A model generated the notes under the pieces. It saw only the letters and a list, made by a program, of their open reading frames with translations, did no database searches and was not told the DNA's origin. Of a DNA stretch of 64,000 nucleotides, positions 53,947 to 63,136 are shown in pieces. Numbering within the stretch: the first letter of the stretch is position 1; every line of letters begins with the position of its first letter. The position numbers and the translations under genes were made by a program. This DNA comes from Ruegeria lacuscaerulensis. Its GTDB lineage: Bacteria; Pseudomonadota; Alphaproteobacteria; Rhodobacterales; Rhodobacteraceae. The stretch covers positions 62,001 to 126,000 of the forward strand of contig NZ_WQGO01000008.1 of assembly GCF_013034685.1 (NCBI RefSeq). Direction: 5' to 3'.

Positions 53947-54900
53947 TTAGTTGCTCGAACCGGCGCGGAAGTGGTCAGCGACGGTATCCGCCGCGTGAGT
54001 GACATTCTCAGGGTTGTCGTAGAAGTCGAACTGCGTGACATCCTCCAGCCATTGCGCGGTCGCCTCGCCTGCAAAGCCGGCAAGGAAGGTCTGCACGCCC
54101 TGTGGGATCGCCGCGCTTTCCGAATGCACAATGGCCAGTGGCTTATCCAAACGCTGCGGATTGTCGGCGGGGTGATAGGTCAGCCAACCTTCCCAGCCCG
54201 CATTGTTCCATTTGTCATCGTATTCGGGGATCGCGCCACGGTCGGCCTCATAGTAGTATCCGCCGATTGGCATCAGCACGCCCTCGGCACCCTCGGGCCC
54301 TGCGGCAGGAATGATCTGGCCGCCAGCGGCCTCGGCGGCATGGGACACTTCAATCAGCCCTGCGACACCTTCTGCACCGCCATAAACCGCCTCAACGATC
54401 TGGGCGTTCTGCAACCAAGGTGCAACCAGACCCAGCCGCTGAACCAGCGGATTGCCAGAGACTGCATCGACCATGTACCCGGCCGAGGCACAAATCCCCA
54501 GACCGTTGATGTGGTCGGCATCTACTTCGGGCAAGGTCGCGACGAATGCAATCGCGGCTTGGATGTCCGATGTCTTGGCCTCGGGGCTTTCAACAAAGCG
54601 CACGTTGTTCGGCAGATCACCCGATTTGCCCCAACCGCGGAAATCGAAGGTGAAGGCCGCAAAACCGCGTTCGGCCATCTCGCGGGCATAGTTGGCGGGC
54701 ATCTGTTCCTGAACCGAGGTCCAGGCCCCGGTCACGACGACGGTCGGCAGCGGCTCGGTTCCGCGCTCTTCCGGCAAATACAATGTGCCGGACATGGTGG
54801 CGCCTTCGTTCTCAAAGGTGACGGTGCGGGTTTCCACCTGCGCAACGGCGGCTGTCGACGCCATCAACGCGGCAGCAGTGTTCATAGCAAGGGTGTTCAT
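53947..54900 (-). CDS. Secreted alpha/beta hydrolase with Cys elbow
   Basis: A 317-residue exported hydrolase. The signal peptide is MNTLAMNTAAALMASTAAVA. The fold has the oxyanion region VVVTGAWTSVQEQM, the DFRGWGKSGDLP strand/loop and the nucleophile elbow GICASAG (135-141), where Cys137 stands at the usual Ser position. Dienelactone-hydrolase-like enzymes use such a Cys. The His is probably in the ENVTHAADTV tail. GGGAG precedes the ATG at 54900; a longer frame is unlikely. It is downstream of the AraC gene. Confidence 0.8.
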   Translation of the reverse strand: MNTLAMNTAAALMASTAAVAQVETRTVTFENEGATMSGTLYLPEERGTEPLPTVVVTGAWTSVQEQMPANYAREMAERGFAAFTFDFRGWGKSGDLPNNVRFVESPEAKTSDIQAAIAFVATLPEVDADHINGLGICASAGYMVDAVSGNPLVQRLGLVAPWLQNAQIVEAVYGGAEGVAGLIEVSHAAEAAGGQIIPAAGPEGAEGVLMPIGGYYYEADRGAIPEYDDKWNNAGWEGWLTYHPADNPQRLDKPLAIVHSESAAIPQGVQTFLAGFAGEATAQWLEDVTQFDFYDNPENVTHAADTVADHFRAGSSN

Positions 54901-55013
54901 AGCGGTATCTCCCAAAATCTGTCTGGATGGGCATACGCCCAATGACACCTGAGATACGACGCCGGCGGCAGGGATACTTGCACCGGACTGCCGCGTTTTT
55001 GAAAGATTCTGCT

Positions 55014-55901
55014 TCAGAGAGCCCGCGCTGCACGGAACGCGCGCGGGGTCTGGCCCACCACCTGTTTGAAACTGCGCGTGAAATGCGCCTGATCCGAGAA
55101 CCCGCAGGCCAAAGCGATGTCGCCCAGAGGGCGCGCTGGGTCTTCGATCATCTTCATCGCCTGCTCGACCCGGTAGGCCATGACATATTGCATGGGGGTC
55201 GAGCCCAGCGTTTCCTTGAACACCCGCGCGAAATGCGAGGGGCTCATGCCTGCCTCAGACGCCAATTGATCGACGGTGATCGTTTGGTCCAAACGGTCCT
55301 GCACATAGGCCAGCACCCGTTGGTAGTGCTGAGAGGTAAAGCGCGAGGACAGCTCAACCTCTTCGGCGCGGCGTTTGCCGTATTTCTGCAGCAGTTTGAC
55401 CAGAAAAACCCGGCTCATGGCTTCGAACATCACCGCCGAGGACATATCGTCGGTCGCAAGCGCGTCGCGCAGGATGACGCCCGCAGCACATAGGTCAGGA
55501 TCAGAAAACTGCGGCTGGTCGTGAAACTGCTCCGGGGCCAGCAGCATACCAAGTTCAGACTGCGCAAATCGCTGAACCTTGTCCGGATGCAAAGTAATCA
55601 CGATCACGTCGGACTGCCCGTACCACCGCCAACCCGACCGCATGCCTGCCGGGGTCACGATGACCTCATCCTTGCAAAAGGTGAAATCCCGCAGCGTGCC
55701 GTCCCGCCAGTTTTGCACGCGATGCCCCTTTTCCTGCAGGTTCAGAAGGACGTGGTGTTCCGAAAACACCTCTTCCGGCATCCGATCGGGTTCGGCGCGA
55801 AAATACCGCACTGACATCAAACCTGCCGCCGAAGGGCGCTGCATCGCATCGCTGTTCAGCAACGGTTCTGACGGGTAGATATCAGCGTATCTTAGGGGCA
55901 A
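55014..55901 (-). CDS. AraC-family regulator
   Basis: A 295-residue regulator with a cupin-like N-terminus and a C-terminal double helix-turn-helix at about residues 190-290 (DQLASEAGMSPSHFARVFKE, then DIALACGFSDQAHFTRSFKQ). The start is a TTG at 55901 behind GGAG; an ATG at 55844 is possible. It is upstream of the hydrolase/NTF2/SDR set on the same strand and is a plausible activator of it. Confidence 0.85.
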   Translation of the reverse strand: MPLRYADIYPSEPLLNSDAMQRPSAAGLMSVRYFRAEPDRMPEEVFSEHHVLLNLQEKGHRVQNWRDGTLRDFTFCKDEVIVTPAGMRSGWRWYGQSDVIVITLHPDKVQRFAQSELGMLLAPEQFHDQPQFSDPDLCAAGVILRDALATDDMSSAVMFEAMSRVFLVKLLQKYGKRRAEEVELSSRFTSQHYQRVLAYVQDRLDQTITVDQLASEAGMSPSHFARVFKETLGSTPMQYVMAYRVEQAMKMIEDPARPLGDIALACGFSDQAHFTRSFKQVVGQTPRAFRAARAL

Positions 55902-55952
55902 AGAGCGGCTCCGGCTGGCACTATTCGATATGTGGGGTCTGCGCGCGCAGGG

Positions 55953-56852
55953 TCAAACGCTTTGCTGGCGCTTTATGTGGTCGATGAACAGCCTTAGGGG
56001 CATCATGGATTTATACTCGCGTGGGAAATACATGAAAAAGCCAGGGGTGGGTCCCAAGTGGTCGTCCAGAACCGGTTGTAACTCTCCCGCAGCGATCTGG
56101 GTGCCGACATAGGCCTTGAATGTATAGGCGAGGCCCAGCCCTCGCTTAGCCAGATCGACGGAGGCTGGAAGGGCGTTGGCGATCAGGTTGCCCTGCACAT
56201 CGACGTCATACCCTCCCTCGCTCGATTGAAAACTCCACGGCGCAATCTGGCCCGAGGATTGAAACCGGTAGCGGATACAAGTATGCCCCAGAAGATCACG
56301 TGGTGTGTCCGGGATGCCTCGTGCCGCCAAGTAGTCCGGACTGCCGACAACGGTCACCGGAAGCGGCGGCGTCAACCGCACTGCCACCATATCCTGCGCC
56401 ACACGATCCCCCAGACGGAAACCGGCGTGCAGCTCTTCGCCCAGTATGTCTGACAGCGCATCCGTTAGCGACAGCTCCAACTCGATCTCGGGATACGCGG
56501 CGCAGAAACTGTTGAGGATCGGACCAACAAAGAGGTGATAGGCAAACTCCGGCATCGCCAGTTTCAACGTGCCCCGCGCGGCGTGACCGGTGCTGCGCGC
56601 GCTTTCGACGGCCTCAGAGAGTTGATCAAAGGCAGGCCCAGCGCCACGGATCAGGGCGCGTCCGGCCTCGGTCAGGCTGATCGAGCGTGTTGTCCGAATG
56701 AAAAGCGCGGTGCCCAACTGATCTTCCAACGATTTCAATTGATGGCTAACGGTTGACGGCTTGATACCCAGCGCCTCGGCCGCAGCACGTAGCGATCCGT
56801 GGCGCGCGATGGCCGTAAAGATTTCAAGCGTGGCAAGTGGCAGGCGCATCAT
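55953..56852 (-). CDS. LysR-family regulator
   Basis: A 299-residue LysR protein with an N-terminal helix-turn-helix (ATLEIFTAIARHGSLRAAAE, SHQLKSLEDQLGTALFIRTT) and effector domain. GGAG is close to the first ATG; the second ATG, three bases on, has better spacing. It is divergent from the NTF2/NTF2/flavoprotein operon at 56970 and probably regulates it. Confidence 0.88.
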   Translation of the reverse strand: MMRLPLATLEIFTAIARHGSLRAAAEALGIKPSTVSHQLKSLEDQLGTALFIRTTRSISLTEAGRALIRGAGPAFDQLSEAVESARSTGHAARGTLKLAMPEFAYHLFVGPILNSFCAAYPEIELELSLTDALSDILGEELHAGFRLGDRVAQDMVAVRLTPPLPVTVVGSPDYLAARGIPDTPRDLLGHTCIRYRFQSSGQIAPWSFQSSEGGYDVDVQGNLIANALPASVDLAKRGLGLAYTFKAYVGTQIAAGELQPVLDDHLGPTPGFFMYFPREYKSMMPLRLFIDHIKRQQSV

Positions 56853-56969
56853 ATCTCCGAGCTACCTCATTATTCGATATGATACATGAAAGTAATGCCA
56901 GTTTGGTTAATTATCACGCGCTATGAAAATTATTAACTTTGTGTCACCACGTATTCAGGAGGACACAAG

Positions 56970-57464
56970 ATGAACACTCTGACCAAAGTTGCTGCCCTCA
57001 CCGCTGCTCTGATCACAGGAGAGATCGCCATGGCCGCATCCCCCGAAGACAATATCAAGGTCGTACAGGACTTCTTCGCCGCCTATGGCGCCAACGATCT
57101 GAACGGCATCGCAGCCGTGATGGACGAGAACGTAAAATGGCACATCCCGGGCCGCCATCCCTTGTCCGGAACCAAGACCGGTCGGGATGAAGTACTGGCG
57201 TTTTTTGAACAGCTGGGCACCGCCAGATTTCAGGCCGAACCCATCTATTTCGGAGCGGATGAGACCCATGTGGTTGATATCCACCGCGGCTGGTCGAACG
57301 CCGACGGCAAACCGAATGTCGATACGACCTGGGCGCTCGTCTACAGGATCGAGAATGGCAAGATCGTCGAGGCAACCAACCTGTCCGCCGATCAGGATGC
57401 GGCAAACACGTTTTTCTGGTCCCAGTACTCGCTGGCTCCGGTCCCTGAGCGGCTGGCCAAGTGA
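56970..57464 (+). CDS. Secreted NTF2/SnoaL-like protein
   Basis: A 164-residue protein. The signal-like start (VAALTAALITGEIAMA) is followed by SPEDNIKVVQDFFAAYGAND, then VMDENVKWHIPGRHPLSG, the typical SnoaL N-terminal half. GGAGG is seven bases before the ATG. It overlaps the next NTF2-like gene (GTGA). Substrate unknown. Confidence 0.82.
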   Translation: MNTLTKVAALTAALITGEIAMAASPEDNIKVVQDFFAAYGANDLNGIAAVMDENVKWHIPGRHPLSGTKTGRDEVLAFFEQLGTARFQAEPIYFGADETHVVDIHRGWSNADGKPNVDTTWALVYRIENGKIVEATNLSADQDAANTFFWSQYSLAPVPERLAK

Positions 57465-57877
57465 ACTATCAACAGGTGATTCAAGTGACCGATTACCCCG
57501 AAATCCGCGGTTTCATCGCCGACTGGTTTGCCCGGTTCGACAGGCTGGATCCGATCGACGCGTTCCTGCCTGACCTCCATCCAGACGTAGAGTGGGATAC
57601 GCCTGACATCGACACCGCACTTGGCGGACATGACCGGGTGCGGGCCTGGTATCGGGTCGTGTTGAAAACCTTGCAGCGCCCGACCGAGCATCACGTCAGC
57701 AAGATCGTAGTCAAACCCGGTGCCGCACAGTTCGAACTTCTGTTTCGCGCCACGACCGTTGCGGGCGACCTCATTGAAGCCAGCGTTCAGGAAGACTGGC
57801 GCTTTGAAACCCGACCCGATGGCCGCCCGCTGATCACCCACTATTCCGCAAAATTCTTGCAAGAGGCTGATACATGA
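57461..57877 (+). CDS. NTF2/SnoaL-like protein
   Basis: A 138-residue NTF2-fold protein without a signal peptide: RGFIADWFARFDRLDPIDA, DLHPDVEWDTPD and RFETRPDGRPLITHYSAKF-type ending. The start is a GTG overlapping the preceding stop; GTG codons slightly downstream are alternatives. It overlaps the flavoprotein gene by four bases. Together with the preceding gene it looks like a diverged tandem pair. Confidence 0.82.
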   Translation: MNYQQVIQVTDYPEIRGFIADWFARFDRLDPIDAFLPDLHPDVEWDTPDIDTALGGHDRVRAWYRVVLKTLQRPTEHHVSKIVVKPGAAQFELLFRATTVAGDLIEASVQEDWRFETRPDGRPLITHYSAKFLQEADT

Positions 57878-58476
57878 AAACCCTCGTACTGACCGCCCAT
57901 CCGGACCTGAGCAAATCGCGAATCAACCGCGCATGGTTCGACGCACTCTCTGATGTTTCGAACGTGACGACCCGAGATCTAACCGCCATTGGTGGTGCCG
58001 AGATGCGTTTTGACACAGAAGCCGAACAGGCCCTCTTGCTGGCGCATGACCGGATCGTGTTTCAATTTCCATTCTACTGGTATTCCGCACCGCCGGTGAT
58101 GAAGGCTTGGATGGATCAGGTGCTGAACTATGGGTTCGCTTACGGGCCGGGCGGGGACCGGTTGAAGGGGCGCGAGCTGTTGATCCTCGTCTCAACCGGT
58201 GGCCCGGAGCACAGCTATCACGCAGGTGGATACAACAACTTCTCCATGGCTGAGTTTCTGAAACCGTTCCAACAGACGGCGAACCTGGCAGGCATGACAT
58301 ATCTACGCCCGTTCGTGGCTCACGGCATGGCGGTGGCAACTCAGGATCAGATTGACGAGAATGTGCCCCATATGCTGGCTTATTTGAGTGATCCCGAACT
58401 GGATCCAAGAGTGAGACAAGCCCGATTGCTCAAGCAACTAGAAGACGACCCCTCGCTGGCGGCGGCGGTGAGCTGA
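57874..58476 (+). CDS. NAD(P)H quinone oxidoreductase-like flavoprotein (KefF/NQO type)
   Basis: A 200-residue flavodoxin-like oxidoreductase. FMN-binding loop TAHPDLSKSRINRAW, FQFPFYWYSAPPVMKAWMDQ, and LVSTGGPEHSYHAGG match the KefF/NQO family that reduces quinones by two electrons. It is third in the LysR-divergent operon, so it is the likely catalytic partner of the two NTF2-like proteins. The ATG overlaps the previous stop by four bases. Confidence 0.88.
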   Translation: MKTLVLTAHPDLSKSRINRAWFDALSDVSNVTTRDLTAIGGAEMRFDTEAEQALLLAHDRIVFQFPFYWYSAPPVMKAWMDQVLNYGFAYGPGGDRLKGRELLILVSTGGPEHSYHAGGYNNFSMAEFLKPFQQTANLAGMTYLRPFVAHGMAVATQDQIDENVPHMLAYLSDPELDPRVRQARLLKQLEDDPSLAAAVS

Positions 58477-58588
58477 AGCCGACGGATCCCGCGTCTGGCA
58501 GAAAGGCATGAGTTTTTCAGCCGGCGTGGGTTCTTTCGTGACCAATGACAGCTAAAGTATCAGCGCGGAACAAGAGTGTGAGACCACG

Positions 58589-59746
58589 ATGACCGAGATT
58601 GATCACCTGAAACACTGGTTGATTTCCGATGGTCGCCTGCTGGGCGACGAGGGTCTCATTGTCAAAGGGTATTGCGAAGGATTGGTGGCGCTTGGCGTAC
58701 CCCTGGCCCGCGCAAGGATCGCCCAGAATTACTCGAACCCTTTGCTTAGCGCGCGGGGCATCATCTGGACGCCGGAAGAAACCCGTCGCTACACCGTACC
58801 GACCACGGTTCTGGCAACAAGTGCATGGCACGGCAGCCCGTTTGAATATGTCGTCACGCAGCGGCGCCCATTGCGCAAACGCCTGACCGATCTTGACGTT
58901 CTGGAAGAACATCCGGTCTATGCCGAGCTGGCCGAAGTAGGCGCCACAGATTTTCTGGCCATCCCGCTGGAGCACGGCAACGGTTCGGTTCAGGGCACCA
59001 GCTTCACCTCGGACGCAGATGTTGGGTTTTCGGACGCGCATATCCGATACATCGAAGACACGCGATACGCACTTGCCGCTGCTTTGGAACCCATCGCAAT
59101 GCGTCATTCGCAAAAAAGCCTTCTGCAAACCTATCTGGGGCACGGTCCCGCCGAAGAGATTGATCAGGGCCACATAAAGCGCGGAGAACACAGAACAGTC
59201 TCCGCCGCGATCCTATTTGCAGATCTGCGTGGCTTCACTAGCAAAGCCTCATCCTGGTCCGAAGAAGCTTTGCTTGCCATGATGGGTGAGTATTTCGAAA
59301 TGGTCGTGTCGCCCATCCAAGAACAGGGCGGTGACGTTCTCAAGTTCATGGGGGACGGCATACTTGCAGTTTTCAACATTGATGACGACGCGGAAACCTC
59401 GTGCAGATCTGCTGTGCTAGCTGCAGAACAAGCCCTGACCATCCTGGGAAACTACAACGAAACAGCCGCCGACACGGGAAAAGAGCCAATAGAATTCGTA
59501 GTCGGCATTGATTTCGGTCGCGTCACCTTTGGCAACATCGGCAGTCCGGATCGCTTGGATTTCACAGTTGTCGGACAAGCTGTGAATGTGGCCAGTCGTG
59601 TTCAGGAGCTATGTAAGAATTTGGATGAAAAGTTACTAGTGACGCAGAGCGTCGCAGAACATATGCCACACCATATGCAATCAGCCGGCTGTCACTCAAT
59701 CCGCGGTTTATCCAATGAAATCGAGGCGTATAAGGTCCGAGAATAG
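58589..59746 (+). CDS. Class III adenylate/guanylate cyclase
   Basis: A 385-residue soluble cyclase. Residues 1-200 look like a GAF-type sensor. Residues about 205-385 are the catalytic domain: metal Asp in LFADLRGFTS and FMGDGILAVF, transition-state residues in VNVASRVQEL. All are intact, so it should make cAMP (or cGMP). It is a single-gene unit; the second cyclase at 60857 has a different architecture. Confidence 0.9.
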   Translation: MTEIDHLKHWLISDGRLLGDEGLIVKGYCEGLVALGVPLARARIAQNYSNPLLSARGIIWTPEETRRYTVPTTVLATSAWHGSPFEYVVTQRRPLRKRLTDLDVLEEHPVYAELAEVGATDFLAIPLEHGNGSVQGTSFTSDADVGFSDAHIRYIEDTRYALAAALEPIAMRHSQKSLLQTYLGHGPAEEIDQGHIKRGEHRTVSAAILFADLRGFTSKASSWSEEALLAMMGEYFEMVVSPIQEQGGDVLKFMGDGILAVFNIDDDAETSCRSAVLAAEQALTILGNYNETAADTGKEPIEFVVGIDFGRVTFGNIGSPDRLDFTVVGQAVNVASRVQELCKNLDEKLLVTQSVAEHMPHHMQSAGCHSIRGLSNEIEAYKVRE

Positions 59747-60325
59747 CTTTTTCAAAGCCAGGTTTTCGGTGACCGCGACCACTGTTATCGCCTCGATCAA
59801 AAGAAATTTTCGTTTGCGCTGAACAAGTGGGAACTTCTGAACTTTTACCCGGGTCAACACAAGATAGAGAAGAGCTTACGACGGCCTCGCGCCTCTGACT
59901 ATGTTTGCAATACGAATGCCAGTTTGAGGTGAAGTTGAACTATTACGTCGACTCAGAAGAGAATAACCGACGCCCACCTATGGTGTATCTTGGCTGTCGG
60001 AGATGTCTCGAAGGCGGACGCAAGAAGGAGGCTGGCGGCTTGGTCCGTGGTGCTGGGCTACTGCAGCTTCCTTAACAAGTAGGAAATCGTGTCACTTAAT
60101 TCTAACCCAATAGCGGCGACTTCAGGATCAGTTGAAAGGTGAAGTTAACCTTTCGCGCCCATCTGGAAAATAGAATATTTGGGTGCCTTTAGCGAAATCG
60201 ACATGAGTCTCAAATATTGTCAAAACGGCGCTTACTATGAGTGCTGCCAAACTGAATTTGGCACTTTCGACAACTGGCACTGCTGAGTTGGCCCGGTTCT
60301 TTTTGAGCCCTGAATTTGGGATTTT
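59747..60325. other. Gene-poor decayed stretch (579 bases)
   Basis: No intact gene. Short frames resemble protein but are broken (for example around 59940-60080). A seven-base stem GAAAGGT/ACCTTTC (60134-60154) and two similar AGGTGAAGTT strings (about 59928, 60138) are seen. It is A/T-richer than the flanking cyclase genes and looks like relic DNA. Confidence 0.5.
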
Positions 60326-60655
60326 TCAACAAGAATTCCCGTTTTCGATCGGTTTTTGTCGTTGCTGATCAAACCAGTCCTCGATCATGTCCAGCAGTGC
60401 CGAAACGGCCCGGTAAGCTGCAGCCACCCGCCATGTGGGACGATGATCGTCCGTTTCCAGTATGCTTAACCGACCGTCGGTCACGTATGGCTTCAGCAAG
60501 TGGCGCGGCGCACACGTCAGCATGTCCACGCTCTGGACGACAGCCATGATCATTCCGTACTGATCTGTCGGAAGCGTCGCGCAAAACGGACTACCAGTTT
60601 CTTGCTCCAGAAAGGCGAGATGATTTTGCAAATCAAGGGGTACCTCGGTGCGAAT
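60326..60655 (-). pseudogene. Truncated LysR-family regulator (C-terminal part)
   Basis: The frame starts after a TGA at 60656-60658 and reads RTEVPLDLQNHLAFLEQETG, then PTDQYGMIMAVVQSVDMLTC and a tail DMIEDWFDQQRQKP, the C-terminal half of a LysR effector domain. The DNA-binding part and about 190 residues are missing, and no remainder is found upstream. A fragment only. Confidence 0.65.
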
Positions 60656-60856
60656 TCATCTGAGTCTAATGTGGAACGTTGTGAGAATGCATTGGGCGCA
60701 GCCCGGCAGTTGGGCGCGTTGGCAACAGGTAATTCGCGAAAAAAGTCACCTCGAAAGCCAATGGATCTGGCTCACAAGTTTACAAAGGGTTGGGGTGCCC
60801 GAATGAGAAGGTGCGCCAAGCTTGATGCTACTCCATGCAGGACCGCATCGTAGCGG
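60656..60856. other. Unassigned spacer
   Basis: Two hundred bases between the LysR fragment and the second cyclase gene. A plus frame (to 60853) lacks family resemblance. No signal seen; likely part of the same decayed zone. Confidence 0.4.
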
Positions 60857-62773
60857 TCAGCCTGCACTATCCTCCCGCAGCGGGGCAAACTGTCCCTCGG
60901 GCATGTCCACAGTTCTGTAAGCTTCGACAAAAGGCAGGATATGTTGATCCGGGCGCGCAAAGCGCCGATACATCCAGACAATGTCAGAAATTTTTATCCC
61001 CGGACGAATTTTGTAGAGCCTTTCTCGCGCGGAAATGGCTGCGTCTCGAGGACCCAGTTCAGCCAGAATTGCAACCTCAATAGAAACCGACCACCAGACG
61101 TCCGGCTGTGCACCCTTGCGATAGGTCTTCAGCGCTGTTTCGTAATCTCCGTTCAGGAAATGATACTCGGCCAGCGCCTGATACCAGTTTGGGTCTGCTG
61201 CATTTGGGTCTAGCGCGATTGCATTTTCGACAAGCGCAGCCCCAAAATCCAGACGACCGGACCATATGAACTCATAGCCGATTTGCCCTTGCAGATAACG
61301 ATCGGTTCCCAATGCCAGTGCTGCATCGGCGGACGAGAAGAACCCGTCAAGATCGCGTTGAATCTGAAGCACAAGCGCCAGAAGGAAATGAGCGCGCGCA
61401 GAATACGGGTTCAGCGACACCGCGTTCCGCGCGGCCTCTTCCGCGCGTTGGATTTTCTGGTCCTGTGTCCCTGGATAAAGCCCGGTAAAAAGCTTCACAT
61501 CGGTCAGCAGTGCCTCGGCCAATTGCGCCCACCCGCGCCAATACTCGGGTTCGTCCTCGACAACCCGCACAATACAGCCCCGGACGCGCTCTTGCATATC
61601 TCGTCGGTTCAGAAAGCCAACGCGCAGCAAGGAACATTCATAAGACGAGAGAAGTTCCGGAGGTTTCGCACGCGCATGACCTGCGTGAATGCGCTTGATC
61701 GCCCCGCCTGCGTCACCCAGAGCAGAGGCAACTTTTTCGGTGATGCTCAGTTGAACGTCTAAAATGTTTGAAGTCGTAAGACTTTCATCATACGCCCCAG
61801 ACCAGACCTGATGCCCCGAGGTTGTGTCTATCAGTCTTGCCGTCACGCGCAGACGATCTGCAACCTGCCGGACGGAACCCTCCAGCACATAGTCCGCGCC
61901 GAATTTCTGCCGGATGCTGCTCGGGTCACTTTCGGCCGGCCCAACAGAATGGGTGGATTGGCGGGACAATACATTGAGGTCCTGGTAGCTCCCCAGCTCA
62001 ACGATGATGTCTTCGCCAATGCCAACAGCCAACAAATCGCGGGCGTCCGTATTGCTAAGGTTTTGAAACGGCAGAACCGCAACGGTCGGACCTGTTGGCT
62101 CTGACAACAGAGCGGCTTCATCAAAGGTCATGGCATCGGACGGCTCGTGATCAAAGCCGATCCACCACGTTAATAAGCTTACAACGCCCAGACCAACCAG
62201 CACCAAGGCACCGGTCATCAATGGAAGCTTGTTTGATCGCCGTTTGAATGCGGACGCTGTGTCGGACATGACCCGGAAAACTCGAACCGGTTCAGCGATG
62301 TTCTTCAGGTTTTTCAGACCGAGATCCTCAAACTCGGCATCTACCTTGCCCATTGCCTGGTGCGCGACACTCTCAGAAACCGCGACACCACCCGGGTCAG
62401 CCAGACCTTCGATGCGGGAGGCAACATTCACCCCGTCTCCATAGAGGTCCCCATCAGCGATCATGACATCACCAAGGTTTATCCCAATCCGAAGCTGCAA
62501 CCGCGACCCGTTGGCGAGGCTGGGAGCAGCCTTTGCCAATGCCTGCTGGATTTCGACGCCACAGGATACAGCATCGACAACCGAAGCAAATTCGACAAGA
62601 GCACCATCCCCCATCAACTTGACGAGGCGCCCGTGATGTCTCGCAATTGCGGGATCAAAAATCTCTATGCGCAACGTCTTGAGAGCGGACAATACCCCTG
62701 TTTCGTCGCTGCCCATCAACGACGAATACCCAACGACATCGGCAGCCATGATCGCGGCGAGTCGGCGCTGCAT
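60857..62773 (-). CDS. Class III cyclase with membrane span, TolB-like and TPR domains
   Basis: A 638-residue protein. The N-terminal 180 residues are a cyclase domain: AADVVGYSSLM and LMGDGALVEF (metal Asp), VNVASRIEGL (transition state). A membrane span is near residue 195 (MTGALVLVGLGVVSLLTWW). Residues about 230-360 are TolB/FlgO-like (GPTVAVLPFQNLSN) and the rest is TPR-like (FLNGDYETALKTYRKGA). This layout is common in alphaproteobacterial signalling cyclases; the C-terminal part is probably periplasmic and sensory. Confidence 0.88.
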   Translation of the reverse strand: MQRRLAAIMAADVVGYSSLMGSDETGVLSALKTLRIEIFDPAIARHHGRLVKLMGDGALVEFASVVDAVSCGVEIQQALAKAAPSLANGSRLQLRIGINLGDVMIADGDLYGDGVNVASRIEGLADPGGVAVSESVAHQAMGKVDAEFEDLGLKNLKNIAEPVRVFRVMSDTASAFKRRSNKLPLMTGALVLVGLGVVSLLTWWIGFDHEPSDAMTFDEAALLSEPTGPTVAVLPFQNLSNTDARDLLAVGIGEDIIVELGSYQDLNVLSRQSTHSVGPAESDPSSIRQKFGADYVLEGSVRQVADRLRVTARLIDTTSGHQVWSGAYDESLTTSNILDVQLSITEKVASALGDAGGAIKRIHAGHARAKPPELLSSYECSLLRVGFLNRRDMQERVRGCIVRVVEDEPEYWRGWAQLAEALLTDVKLFTGLYPGTQDQKIQRAEEAARNAVSLNPYSARAHFLLALVLQIQRDLDGFFSSADAALALGTDRYLQGQIGYEFIWSGRLDFGAALVENAIALDPNAADPNWYQALAEYHFLNGDYETALKTYRKGAQPDVWWSVSIEVAILAELGPRDAAISARERLYKIRPGIKISDIVWMYRRFARPDQHILPFVEAYRTVDMPEGQFAPLREDSAG

Positions 62774-63136
62774 AGGACCCTCCTGCTCGCAGTTTAACGG
62801 ATGTCGCGAAATCTCGACAGTGGATGCCCTACTGATAGTCTAACCAATTTGGCTGTCATGGTTCAGACTAAGTGTTCGCTTCACCTCAACGGCCCCTACT
62901 CTTAGCAGACGCAGCAAATGTCAGCTTTCCGTCCAAATCAGACCTTCACTCCATAGACCCCATAATGCGCGCGGCCTAGCAAACCAACCGCATGCTGCGC
63001 GCGCAATATCAGCCAATGACCGAATTGCGGACAACTTGCCAATTCGCCGGTAACTAAAACGACCGCTCTCGGAAATTGACCGGCCCGAAAAGTTTGGCTC
63101 GTTACATGGCTTGGCGTTTGCGTTTTTCCTGCAGGG
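62774..63136. other. Spacer before AraC gene, no gene seen (363 bases)
   Basis: No convincing gene on either strand. It lies between the cyclase start and the AraC stop, so it holds the cyclase promoter and the end of the AraC transcript. No clear terminator was recognised. Confidence 0.45.

Noticed and set aside
59928..60080. An insertion-sequence transposase remnant
   Set aside because: Some protein-like frames exist, but no DDE signature, terminal inverted repeats or target duplication could be identified.
60500..60853. A 117-codon plus frame next to the LysR fragment
   Set aside because: It overlaps the LysR remnant on the other strand and has no recognisable domain or ribosome site.
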